64,000 nucleotides of DNA from Hemerocallis citrina. Lineage: Eukaryota > Streptophyta > Magnoliopsida > Asparagales > Asphodelaceae. This document shows, in pieces, positions 47,301-58,090 of the stretch; within the stretch, counting starts at the first letter, position 1; the number at the start of each line of letters is the position of its first letter. The stretch is taken from NCBI GenBank assembly GCA_017893485.1, contig CM030366.1, positions 104,877,796 through 104,941,795 of the forward strand, read 5' to 3'. The position numbers were made by a program, and so were the translations under genes. The notes below the pieces were generated by a model. It had not been told where the DNA came from, searched no databases, and saw nothing but the letters and a program-made list of their open reading frames with translations.

Positions 47301-48236
47301 TGCGCTCACTTGTCTCAACTTCCAGGGTGTTTTTTCAACTGTTGCGGAGCGACTGTGTCGCGCCAGAGCTTCCTCATGTGCATGTTGTCATGAACACCAT
47401 GGATTTGGGGTTCAAGTGTGTGAAGTCGGTGTGTAGGGGGTGTGGGGTGTGGTTGGTCGGGAGTGTTCTACGATGTTGTCGGTGCAGTCTCCATAGTGCA
47501 TACTATCTGGCTATTGAGCTTGCTCTAGCTTAGGCTACTGCCTCATGACAGCGTCGTCTCTTCCTTCGGATTGGGAGTTTGAGTCGAGATAAGTCTGTGT
47601 GGTGAGAAATCGCCGGAGAGAGCTTGAGCGTGAGAGAGGTGAAGGTATCCTCTCCACGGCTCTCTCCTGGAGCGTGGTGTTAGGTGGAGTGAGCGAGATA
47701 GTTGTTTGGTAAGAAATTGCCTGAGGAATGCGCTATCGTGTGAGAGGTGAAGGTATCCTCTTCACGGCTATCTCTTTGGTAGTGGCTGTAGGAGCAGCTG
47801 GCACGTTGGTCGTATGAGTGGTGGAGTTGGTGGGAGGGTGCATTCGTTATGCATGTGCCATGGGATCAGTTTTCGATCTGCGGGGCTTGGGCTCAAAGAT
47901 GGGGTCCCCCCCAACAAGGTGAATGCAGGGAGCGGCGGGTGATAAAATCCTGCCAGACTTGTTTCAGGTGGGTGTGCATGTGTCGTGGAGGCACTGTACA
48001 AAGCTAAACTGATGTACTCATAATTTTGCTGGACCGAGCTAGTTTGTCGGTCCACCCTCCAGGGTTGTTGGAGAGATTTATTGTTTATACGCGTTATGTT
48101 GCTTCATGTCTGTTTTATTTTCTGTCTGTAGTTTGTATTTGGGCCCAGTCCTCTAGGTTTGTTTCGTTAAACTCTTATTAATGAAACAGGGTGGCCATAT
48201 TCCACCTTTTCCCTAAAAAAAACTCTTAGAATAAGT

Positions 48237-48681
48237 TTTCCTTATTGTACATCAATTAGAGTTCTTCCTGTTGCAAGAAAAGGTCTCCCCAAAATCAAAG
48301 GGATTTGTTCATCTTCCTCAATATCAAGCACAACAAAATCAGCTGAAAATATGAATTTGTCAACTTTCACCCAAAACATTTTCAATGATCCCTCTTGGGT
48401 ATTTGATAGACCTGTCCGCCAATTACAAGGAAACTGGCAGGCTTTGCTTCTCCAATACCTAATTTCCTGAAAACAGAATAGGGCATAAGATTAATACTTG
48501 CTCCTAAATCACATAGTGCTTTATAAAAAGAAGAATTTCCAATAGTGCAAAGAATTGTAAAACTTCCTGGATCTTTTAGTTTAGGTGGCAGCTTCTTTTG
48601 TAAAATTGCAGTACTTTCTTCAGTTAACATCACCATCTCATGCTCTTCTAGCTTCCTCTTGTTTGATAAAATTTCCTTCAA
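48237..48681 (-). pseudogene. Athila aspartic protease
   Basis: The active site reads [20 protein letters not shown] (Asp-Leu-Gly, usual for Athila). It is preceded by LPPKLKDPGSFTILCTIGN and followed by [17 protein letters not shown] frame change near 48382 and a stop in the text leading to the insertion site break it. Confidence 0.85.
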
Positions 48682-48693
48682 AATTTAGCATAT

Positions 48694-50317
48694 TTAGGTA
48701 TTTGCTTCAATAAGAGAAATATTAATATGCAATTGCTTGAAAATATTTAAAAATTTTGAAAACTGATTATCAAGCTTATTCTTTTTAAGTCTTTGTAGAA
48801 AAGGAATAGGTGGATCATAAGGAGAATTAGGATAAGTGTTAGAATTAAACTCCCCTGAAATTGTTTGGCTTGAACCTCCTTTGTGCTTCGTTTGTTCCTC
48901 CAAATTTTGCTCGTTCTCACCTTGCTTTTCAACCACATTTTGTTCGACATTTTTGATTTGTGCCTGCTCAATTGTTGTCCCACTTCTAAGTGTTATTGCC
49001 TTGACATGCTCCTTGGGATTGACAACTGTGTTGCTTGGTAATGTTCCTGCAGTTCTTTCGTTAATATTTGAAATTTGACTAATTTGTACCTCAAGGTTGT
49101 GAATGAAAGTCGAAGTTGAATTTGCAACATTTTGGATTGCCAAATCTGTCTTCTGCATGTATTGCTCTGTCTTGTGCATGTGTTGCATTCTAGTGTCGAC
49201 TTTTTTTCTTGTTGTTGAAAATTTTTTGTGGTCTAGCTCCTCCTTAATTATTGTTCCAAGAAAAATTGAGGTGATTTCTCCATCCTGAATTGTATGTGTT
49301 TGCATAAGGGTTGTTTTGCCTTTAAAAATTTGACACATAATTTGCTTGTTCGGCATTTGATGGAGCAAAAGGATTCCCCACTTGGCAATCTGCACTTAAA
49401 TAATTTCCTGCACAAATATCACAAATCATATTGGATTGAATAGAATTAACATTCATATTACCTATTTGCTTAGATAAAATATCAATCTTTGTAGTTAAAG
49501 TAAAAATAGGATCAAGTTTAAAAGCTCCCGCCACTTTTCTTTGCATTGTTCTTACTGAAGACCACTGATAATTATTAGATGCCATCTCCTCTAAAAGGTC
49601 ATAAGCTGCTTCATGAGTTTTGCTCATTAGTGCACCTCCAACTACTGTATCTACCATGGATCGATTTGTAGCTCCCAAACCGTTATAGAATGTTTGCACT
49701 TGTAGCCACTTTGGAAGTTCATGATGAGGTCACTTTCTTAATAGCTCTTTGTACCTCTCTCATGCATCATATAATGACTCGGTCTCGAATTGAGTGAATG
49801 TGGTGATGTCATTTCTTAACTTTGCTATTTTTGCTGGGGAAAAATACTTTGCCAGAAATTTTTGTGCTAAACCCTCCCAAGTTGTAATGATTCCTAACGG
49901 TAAAGAATTCAACCAAGCCTTTGCCTTATCTCTGAGTGAGAAAGGAAAGAGTCTCAGTCGGATAGCATCATTGGAAACTCCATTGTGTTTGAAGCTATCA
50001 CATATTTCGAGAAAGTTTGCGATGTGAACATTTGGATCATCATGTGCTAGTCCTCCAAATTGAACTGTCTGCTGAATCATCTGAATAATTGCTAGTTTAA
50101 TTTCAAAATTGTTTGCTTCAATTGCAGGCCTTTTGATGCTTGATATTGTTCCATTGACTGAGGGCATTGCATAATCCCTCAAAGCTTTGTTCTCCTCTTC
50201 ATTCGCCATGGATAAAAAGGATGTGGTGTTTTCTTTCTTTTCCTTTCTGATCTGACGTAAAGATCTCTCAATCTCCAGGTAAAAAAGTGTAGGCTCCAAT
50301 GGGTTAGATCTGGGCAT
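48694..50317 (-). pseudogene. Athila gag
   Basis: The Retrotrans_gag domain lies in 50317-49760 (FKHNGVSNDAIRLRLFPFSL, then DKAKAWLNSLPLGIITTW). A TGA at 49760-49762 replaces the tryptophan of the near-universal DAWERYKELL motif and a second TGA follows within 14 codons. The text continues in the 49699-49322 frame (MQTFYNGLG, then CDICAGNYLSADC, a degenerate zinc knuckle). A third frame (49395-48694) carries the gag-protease linker ending PPIPFLQRLKKNKLDNQFSK. Start chosen at 50317, MPRSNPLEP. Confidence 0.88.
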
Positions 50318-50456
50318 ACACTCCTAAGTCATGAAAAACAAATAAAGAAAAATAAATCAAAAGAGAATAAAGAGAAAAAATAACAATGAAATCTAAAATA
50401 AAAATCCAAACTAGTAAAAGTCTAGCAATTTTCAATATCAATAAAAGAATAACTAG

Positions 50457-50474
50457 TCCCCAGAAACGGCGCCA
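50457..50474 (-). other. tRNA-Asp-type primer binding site of Athila
   Basis: The minus strand reads TGGCGCCGTTTCTGGGGA six bases inside the 5' LTR. It resembles the tRNA-Asp complement used by Athila elements. Confidence 0.85.
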
Positions 50475-50480
50475 AAAACT

Positions 50481-52088
50481 TGGTGTGAATTTTTGCAAGT
50501 GTACAAAATCGTAACAAGTAATACAGTTTTACTGAAAAGAGTGTCAAATCCACAAGGACTAATTATTTTATTGAGTACCGAAATTACTAGATTAACTACT
50601 ATTTGGAAAATCCAAAATTAATAAAGAAAGTGACTAAATTAAATTAATCTATAAAAAACTAACTAAATTAATTAAGAGGGGCGAAATCTGAAAAATTGTT
50701 ATTTATTAATTGCAAAATAAATTCTAGGGCTTTTGACTTCACATAGTTAATCCCACACAATTCATAATTCCATGTGAACAAAAATATTATTTTTCCAAGT
50801 TGTAGACCAAAATCCCAAAATTATTCAATGCTTTCTCTCAAACAACACCAAAAATATCTCCAACTAACAGTTTATCATAGTTCATGCACAAATTTAATTA
50901 ATTGAAGACTCATTAAGTTCTATGGATTTCTTAAAGGCCACATCAATCGTGATAAATCATCTCTAATTTCGCTCAATCAATGGTGTTTAATTTTATAGTT
51001 CTAAATCACAAATTACATCTCGGTCTCTCCATGATCCAATAAATTATACAATAGTTGGCCAAATAATTGTAAGCATTAAACACAAAAATCAAACACACAA
51101 CCATGGAAAAATAGAAAAATAATATAGAATTAAAAATGTGTTCTCAAAACTAGGCTACATCAAAGCCCTAGAAAAATAAAATTTAGTTCATAATGAATTT
51201 ATTACAACTAACAAAAATTACCGAACAGCTTTGAAAAGCGAGTCAGCAAATACAATCAGCAGCTCTTCCTCTCTGTTCTCTGTACCGGTCTCGCCTCGTT
51301 TTCTACTCCGAGCCACGTCAACAGAGAGAGCCGGCGCCTGCACCTGCTGTCCCTTCGCTGACGTCACGCCTGGGCATGCGCAGAGGGAACACACTGACGT
51401 CGTCTGGGTCCAGCCTTCTCCTCTCTTTCGTCTTGAACCACACACCACAGAGAGAGGCAACTGAGTCTCTCTCTCTCCGTTTCGCTTTTGCTTTTTGCAT
51501 TTTTTAAATTTTTTTATATTTGAAACTCAGCCGTCGCTTGGTGTGCGTCTCCTTCTCTTCTTGCCTTCTCTTCTTTATAGGCACGGGAAGGGTGATTTAG
51601 GGTTTACTTTTGCAGAAAACTCCCTATTCTTCATTTATTTGTTTCTTCTCTTTCTTTTTTTTCTTCAAACACGTGCTGCACACACAAAATAAAATTAGAA
51701 ATTAGGATTTAAAAATAAAAATAAAATTAATTAGTTTAAAATTAATTAAACTAACTAAAAATCATATTAGCTCATTTAAACCCTTTTAAAATTGTTTATT
51801 GCACTTTTCAGCTCAATTAGCAAATTAAAAATTTTATCTTGCTTTTTCAGACGGCCAAAATGTAAAATTTAAAACTCAACAAAACAATAAAAATAATAAA
51901 CCGTTCTGCTTGTTTTGTTAGTTGATTTTTACCAAAAATCTTCACATTTTCAAAAAATCGTATTCCTTCAAAATAATAAATTAACTGAAATATATGGAAA
52001 TAAGATGAATTATAAACAATATAGACGAATACAAGCAATTTTTATGGGTAAATGAGTACAAATAATTATATAAAAGTTAGACACATCA
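50481..52088 (-). repeat. 5' LTR of Athila element
   Basis: Direct repeat of 40105-41788 with the same ends. It has the same GC-rich tract at about 51230-51560. It is shorter by about 75 bases, mostly near 51220, where the partner has an extra AGAGAAAGAAAAGAGATAC-type stretch. Confidence 0.92.
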
Positions 52089-53352
52089 ACAATTTTCTCT
52101 ATGTTCAACAAATATTTGTATCTTTAATTACAAAAAGAACCATATCCAAAAATTCTTATTAATTCTTCTTCTCAAAATTCTAATTATAATAAGTCAAATT
52201 TTATAGAAATACTTTTCATGAAGTCTATGTATTTTTTATAGTAATTCAAAACTCAAAAATCAATAATCAGGACAGTTCAGTCGACTTTTGGACAGTGACC
52301 ATTCGAATGTCCTGCAAAACTTCAAAACTCAAGAACTAGCAGTCAGTTCAGTCGACTGTCCTGCGAAACTTCAGTTCACAGACGAAAAAATCGGCTGCTA
52401 AACAAAAATCCGAAATTTAATACTTGACAGTGGACTGTCAACTTTAGTGCGGTCGACTGTCAGTAGTAACAGGTTGCAGTTAAAGTAGATCATGAATACG
52501 TTTTTTTTTCGACATTTATTTATATAAAAATTCTTTTATCAACAATTTCCCTCATTCATAATGAGTTCAATACGAATTTTCTCTCTTTGATTCCTTACTA
52601 AAGGTTTAATTTATCAAAATATTCCTATTTCCCAACTACATATTTTAAGAGACAAATAGGGCTAAATAAATCAAGTGATCACAATACTACTTGTATAAGG
52701 CACATAAACACAGTTTTATCACAATTCCATCTATTTAATATTCCATGCAAGCCAATTTAAATTCCATAATCTATCCGTAAGCACAATTTCCACATATTGT
52801 ATCTTTCATTTCATGCATAGACAAAGTTGCACAAAAATCATAATTCATCCATTTTAACATGCGAATAAACTACCAAGTCATCTTACACATACTCAATTAC
52901 ACATTCTATTTATTCTGCCACTTTTTCATGTAGATTACTTTGGTGTTCTTTTCCTCTTAATCTCCTTAAACAAATGAATGGCATTTTTTCTATTCATTCT
53001 TAACATAATCACAATGTCAATTCCTAGCACAGTATCTAAAGTAGAAGTTCGAGAAATCACCCACCTTTTTAAAGAAAACAAATGAAAAGAACTCCTAGAT
53101 ATCTCCTTGAACACGTGAACGATCCTTCTCCTCCTAGATTGTGCCACCAAGTTGCCTTCTCCTCCTTGTACTAGATGGAACCCGATCATTCCTTGCTCCT
53201 TGTAGTAGGCCGGTCTCCAAATGAAAAGGACACACAAATGCACAACTCAATCTTTCTTCTCACAATCTCTCAATCTTTTCTCACTCTTTGTTTCTTTCTT
53301 TCTTTTTCTTTTTACCAAATTTTTAAGTGTATTGCATGAAGAGATGGAGGGG

Positions 53353-53362
53353 CTATTTATAC
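53353..53362 (-). promoter_or_regulatory. TATA box of solo LTR
   Basis: The minus strand reads GTATAAATAG about 555 bases inside the LTR start, the usual U3/R spacing for these large LTRs. Confidence 0.65.
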
Positions 53363-53915
53363 ATTTCTTTGAGTGAAATGGAGGGACAAGATGAACTAGA
53401 TAGTTGTGGATTAGAGGCTAGGATGAACTAGGGAGTTAAAGCAACTACCCATGAAGTCAAAACCACCTCTCCACTACACCAACTCTCCCACTCTCTCTTG
53501 CTCATTTCTGGCCTACCCCATGCACAACTCAAGACACGTGCTAGTGCAATGCACGTGTCACACAATACACCCCTAGTTACTAGTTTTACATATTCATTTA
53601 ATTAATTGTCTACAAAACTAGTCTACCCTACAAGTTGTGCTAATTAAAAGATAATTAAATTAGTGGGCTCAAATTAGTGCGCTCTAGAATCCATGGGCTT
53701 CTAATTAAAATAATTAATTAATTAGTGTTGGCTAAGAATAAACAATTAGGCCTAGAATTTAAATAGGCTTTTAAAATTAAAAAAGAGAAGAAATAAAATA
53801 CTTGTTCATGGTATGAAAATAAATAATTTTTCTAGGGATTAATGCACATAAATGTGCATGTGCAAAACACGTGAAATCAAAAAATCTTATTTAATTAAAA
53901 ATTCAGGATTTTACA

Positions 53916-55788
53916 ATCATGCTAGTGAGACCTCAACTTAATAAAATTAATCTAAAATGTTTCTAGTCGTAGGATTATTGAGATTGGATATTAGTAATTT
54001 CAGTAAGACCAGCACACTCGTCATAGAGGATAATTGATCTCACAATTATTTACGCAGAGGCATTAATATAAGAGTGTATGTACTAAACAGTTTAGTTCAT
54101 TGAACTGACTAGCTAATAGAAATCTAAATAAATGTCAGTAGGCAATTCCTTGGGTGATAGTAGGTACAAGTAATTTTCGGACATGAGATTATCATAGCAC
54201 TTTGTGTCCATCAATCTATACACTGATTTATTTCTTAGCATGAATTCTAACACATGTAGGGTATTCTGGATATAGTGAAGCTTACATGGAAGTGAGTGGA
54301 CAATCAATAAGAAATCAATCATCGATCACTTCTATTAGGAGAAAAGAATGTTCTATGTGATTCTATAAAGTGATGACTCGGGAAGTCTGTGGCAGATTGG
54401 ATCTTAGAAAGGAGTGGAGTCAATCACTAACGCATCAGACACATATAATTAAGTGGTTAGGCTTTGACATTAATCTGTACCCTAAGCTTTTTCGGGACAT
54501 TGTATGATCGAGAGATTTTAATTGTATGAATACTAATCGCTAAAGAGTATAATTGCTTTCAGTAATCAAAGTCCCATTATCTGGGTAGTCATAATACGTT
54601 GCTAGACTTCACTCTTGACTTGTGGAGAAATAAAGAAGTTTAATATATTGACTGTCGGCTTAATATGAGTTCTTCAAAATTTTGTTTAACAAAATTTAGA
54701 ATCGAATAGTTTGATATATGTTGATATATAATATATCACAAGTAGTTGTTCTAGCACGGAATGTCATATGGTCTTCAATTTATTAATGAGTTAAAAAATC
54801 TCGTGTTCATAACTTAATTTTGGACTAAATAGTGCATTTTTTCTCATTAAAATATTTCAATAGTCAGAATATTTAATTACTTTATTTATCTCGCAACTGA
54901 TAAATATTTAGGATATGGTGATATCTTAAATAAAAGATATAAAGATATTTTCTAACTAATTATTAATGGTTAATAACTAATTGTGAAATTAATAAATATT
55001 TTATCATTATCTTTTGAATTAAAAAAAATATCTATATCAGATACAGATATTGTGGTTACAATGAGATAAGAGTCCAGTCTTCTTTAAATAGGGAATAAGA
55101 GTTCTTATACAAATTTAAAGAGGGATTAGAGAGAGAGTACGACATTATTCTGATGAAGGTTTGATGTGGATCACTGTTGGAAGATGAACTCTTGGGCATC
55201 TCATTGCTGAAACAACCACAAAGAGTTCTAAGTATTAGCGAAAGGTAACACTAAAATCTTTTATTGTAGATTTGATAGTTTGATTCATAGTGTTCATGAT
55301 TTTATTGTGAAAAAAAATTATAATGCAATATTGATTGCACTTTGCAATCACTTCCGCTATGCACGTAAGAGGCATATAAATTCTAATTTTTCCTATCACT
55401 TGGCAAGTCATGTTCTCTGGTATGGGGGACAAGTAACTACTGAAGCAATAGAAAGTTAGCACAGAACATAATCCATTTAAATGTCAAGAAAGAGATATAG
55501 GAAAAAATGTGTACTGAGAATGAGTTAATTGTTTTTTAGGACTAATTTTGAAAATATTTGTAAAAAGAGAACAATGACCAAAATATTTGCAACTAAGGGA
55601 TAGTTTTTAGTTAATATTGTATGCTTACTATCCTATAGATTTTTCTATAGGATGTGTGATCTTTCTGCAAAATTAAATTGTGTTTTTGTAATATATTCTA
55701 TTTATCTTATCTGATTAAATTTTTAACTACTTAAATTATACTAAATATGTTGAGAAAACCAGATAAGAATTACTTACTTAGAAATAAG
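53916..55788. other. AT-rich flank between solo LTR and viral copy
   Basis: Continuation of the locus interrupted at 29097. A TTTAAATAGGG promoter-like site near 55083 followed by a GAGAGAGAGTAC stretch could be an old LTR promoter, but I find no LTR edges. No coding frame is supported. Confidence 0.4.
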
Positions 55789-55800
55789 GCTCTGATACCA
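55789..55800 (-). other. tRNA-Met priming site of the viral copy
   Basis: The minus strand reads TGGTATCAGAGC, the conserved caulimovirid minus-strand DNA primer site that marks position 1 of the circular map. It lies about 1.1 kb downstream of the predicted transcript start, in a plausible leader position. Confidence 0.8.
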
Positions 55801-55849
55801 CTTGGGTTGCGAAGCGTGAAACCACCTGAAAAATAAAATTAAAAGAGTA

Positions 55850-56389
55850 TCAAAAAACTTCAAAGATGATAGTTTCAGTAAAATAATATTCTTCGAAATA
55901 ATGTGCATTGTCTATCTCAAAAAGATTAAAGTAATCAAGTATGAGTTCAAGATCTCTCATAGATTTTAATTCTGTCTCAAATATTTCACTACTACTATCA
56001 TATGGGGGTTCTTCGAGTTCTTCCATATGTCCATTTCCTTCTTCAATATGTTCATTTTCTTCTAGAAATTATCTATATGCAGTTGTAGGGCTCCAGATAT
56101 AACTACTAAATTCACTATTTTCATAAAATTATAAAGATCTTTCATAAAAAGTTAGATCATCAATTATTTGGACATTTATATTGCTAGTTTCTCCAGGATT
56201 TATTTGATTGATTGTTATATTTATTACTCATTGTACACTAAAGAAGAATAATTTGAATTCATTAGAATCATTCATGCTTGTTACTGTATGAGGATAATAA
56301 ACATCAAAAACTAGCATTCTATCACTTCCTTGATAATTAATCATTAATTCAAAAATTTCTGAGGCAAGACTAAAACTATTATTATCCAT
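55850..56389 (-). pseudogene. Broken 179-codon ORF in the viral leader, unknown
   Basis: From the ATG at 56389 (MDNNSFSLASEIFELM) one minus-strand frame stays coding-like for 179 codons to a TGA at 55850-55852. It is interrupted by TGA at 56228-56230 and two TAA codons further on, which hide it from ORF finders. The product would be acidic, with an E-rich second half (EENEHIEEGNGHMEELEEPP). It lies between the poly(A) signal and the priming site. A pyrimidine run ending TTTTATTTTTCAG follows the stop, like a splice acceptor. I recognise no family; calling it viral is inference from position and strand. Confidence 0.55.
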
Positions 56390-56843
56390 TAGTCCTTTTT
56401 AGCAATTTTGTGAACAACAATTATAAAATCAGAAGTAGAGAGAGATTTCTAAGGATACCCTAAAAATAAAAACAAAACGGCCCATCATGCTTCCGACCTA
56501 ATTAAACCTCTTTGAGCTGCTCCATATCTGTTACTACCAGTGGATAAGATACCTCTGGTATGCACCCCGATTTCAATGCTCCTTTTACGTTCTTCCCATC
56601 TCAGGACTACTATGCTCTCTAAGAGAGCTTCATCCAAGAGATACGTTGGGAATAATTAGTAGCACTTCAATACAGGCAACCACTCGTTTCCTGCTAGGTG
56701 TACAACTTAACTATAGAAGGCTACAAATGGGTCTTTTTGCAAGATCCTTCAGTTCAGGCCGAGCCTTACAAAACTCTCTCTGTGGGTAAGAAACTAATTA
56801 TTCATACCTTATACTCTTCAAGTGCTTAATAAGAAAGATAGTC

Positions 56844-56849
56844 TTTATT
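56844..56849 (-). terminator. Poly(A) signal of viral transcript
   Basis: AATAAA on the minus strand, about 90 bases downstream of the TATA box. This short spacing, inside the terminal redundancy, is normal for caulimovirid pregenomic RNA. Confidence 0.65.
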
Positions 56850-56937
56850 GATTCCACTTTCTTACAGACTCTCCTTACAAGCTTATATGTAATTTTTTCT
56901 CTCTAAATGATCTGCCTTCTCCCTTACCCAGCATCCC

Positions 56938-56947
56938 CTTTTATAGG
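56938..56947 (-). promoter_or_regulatory. TATA box of viral pregenomic promoter
   Basis: The minus strand reads CCTATAAAAG in the context CTTCTCCTATAAAAGGGG. An as-1-like site lies about 85 bases upstream and AATAAA about 90 bases downstream, as in 35S-type promoters. Confidence 0.75.
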
Positions 56948-57027
56948 AGAAGGCATGGCTTTACATCAGTTACAATTATTGTTTCCATTACATCAATGCT
57001 TACATCATAAATAAATAATTGAGCCAA

Positions 57028-57046
57028 TTACGTCACAGCTTACGTT
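57028..57046 (-). promoter_or_regulatory. as-1-like element of viral promoter
   Basis: The minus strand reads AACGTAAGCTGTGACGTAA, with a TGACGTAA core and a neighbouring ACGTAA. TGA-type bZIP factors bind such sites in caulimovirid promoters; the position relative to the TATA box fits. Confidence 0.5.
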
Positions 57047-57320
57047 AAAAATTCTTTTCTAGCCAACATCTTCACGTACTCCACATTAGAAATAGCTCTT
57101 CGTTAGCATTCTCTTGTTCTTTTCTGCATTGTCCGCATTCATGCTATGGTTCCATCCTCATCAATCTACAGTAGTTGACAGTTGTCTCTTCTATCATTGT
57201 CATGACTCCTTTATGTAGAATTTGGTACCGGCTGTCAAAGACTTCTTTCTTTGACTGTGGTTGTTTAATCTTTTCTATGCTGTAAATTATTAATTTTTGT
57301 GGATCAGGGCTATCATAGAT

Positions 57321-57640
57321 CTATATGTTACTGTCTCTATTTTGTATATTCTTCAGTTCACAATACATTGTTCTAAATCCCATAGCTCTTCTTTCTGGGA
57401 TCAGTTTTTCAAATTCTTCAATTTTATATGGTATAATATTCATTACTCCAAATAAGATTTGTGTAGTCATCCCTATCTTTATAATATGCTCAGCGGGTAG
57501 TTCTTCATCATCTTCAAGAAATTCTGGAATAGCGGAAAATACCCGGACATATATTTTGAAGGCCTTTGTAAGACCAAAATAACTCTTAGCAGATTTATAT
57601 ACTTCTCTTGGTAGCTGACTAATTTCTTCACATTATCGGG
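57321..57640 (-). pseudogene. Possible viral transactivator fragment
   Basis: A minus-strand frame of about 100 codons (EEISQLPREVYKSAKSYFGL, then KIGMTTQILFGVMN) ends at a TAG at 57321-57323. It lies downstream of RNase H and upstream of the promoter, where caulimovirids of this layout place the inclusion body/transactivator gene. No signature motif is visible, so the call rests on position. Confidence 0.35.
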
Positions 57641-58090
57641 ATAGGTATATGCAGTGGATAAGTTCTCTTTCGAACAATACTCTTACTGTTTTTGGATTTA
57701 CTCCTGGTAGTATGATCGTTTTGTTCATATGTTGTTGAGAAATAATTTTGATAAATTGGTTGACCTATTTCTCAATATATTGTAAAAATAAATTCATCTT
57801 GGAGTATTTTGGAGGATATGAGCTTTGTAGGTATTAGGCTGTATAGATGTGGAGTTTTTCTCTTGTGTGGCTATTTTTGTGATCTCACTTGTATTTTGTG
57901 GGTTAATTCCCTTCGCTCATTTTTCAATATGTTCTGCATTTATATGTTGGAAAAATATACTTTGAAGACCACATATTTACAGTTGTAGTTGGTTAAATGC
58001 TAATTTTAATTGCTCCACAGTCTCCTTTAGGTAGACTATATCCTGTTCTATATGATGGACTCTATTTTTCATCCTGTAAAAATAAAATTT
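57641..58090. other. Spacer downstream of viral RNase H
   Basis: AT-rich with stops in all frames; probably the decayed first part of the transactivator gene. Nothing specific seen. Confidence 0.3.

Larger units (their letters stand above)
46297..48220 (+). mobile_element. Unidentified 1.9-kb retroposon with A-tail, inserted in Athila
   Basis: The 16 bases AACTCTTAGAATAAGT occur at 46281-46296 and at 48221-48236, and the right copy follows a run of A. The Athila coding text resumes across the two copies, so this is a target-primed retrotransposition product. The insert begins with an untranslated-leader-like stretch containing AAACCCTAG. It then has a 145-codon proline- and serine-rich frame from 46400, built partly of a duplicated block of about 125 bases. 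Next is a C tract, then a 168-base repeat with two full copies and part of a third (46949-47300), and a roughly 115-base pair near 47600-47790. It ends GTGGCCATATTCCACC then CTAAAAAAA. No LINE protein domain is seen, so it would be mobilised in trans. Confidence 0.82.
40105..52088 (-). mobile_element. Complete Ty3/gypsy Athila-lineage retrotransposon
   Basis: LTRs of 1684 and 1608 bases (40105-41788, 50481-52088) and the target duplication ACAAT (40100-40104, 52089-52093) define it. On the minus strand the order is 5' LTR, tRNA-Asp-type primer site, gag, protease, RT, RNase H, integrase, about 1.2 kb of non-coding sequence, purine tract, 3' LTR. RT blocks such as CIDYRRLNDATRKDHFPLS are typical of Athila. 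The envelope-like ORF found in some Athila elements is not seen. A retroposon at 46297-48220 interrupts the protease-RT linker. Several stops and shifts make the copy inactive. Confidence 0.93.
29098..53915 (-). mobile_element. Solo LTR of about 3.47 kb containing two nested elements
   Basis: The LTR starts TGTAACATCTCG at 29098 and ends GGATTTTACA at 53915, so on the minus strand it begins TGTAAAATCCTG. ATCAT precedes it (29093-29097) and follows it (53916-53920). The pieces 29098-30119, 39481-40104 and 52094-53915 add to about 3468 bases once the two insertions and their target copies are removed. A minus-strand TATA box sits at 53353-53362. No internal region or partner LTR is present, so it arose by LTR-LTR recombination. 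Four AGTCGACT-type motifs lie at about 52270-52455, and a degenerate 130-base duplication (CATGACGCATCATG) lies at 39530-39700. Confidence 0.88.

Noticed and set aside
52935..53243. 102-codon minus-strand frame in the solo LTR
   Set aside because: Lies in the transcribed leader part of an LTR, no domain, no conserved partner in the window.
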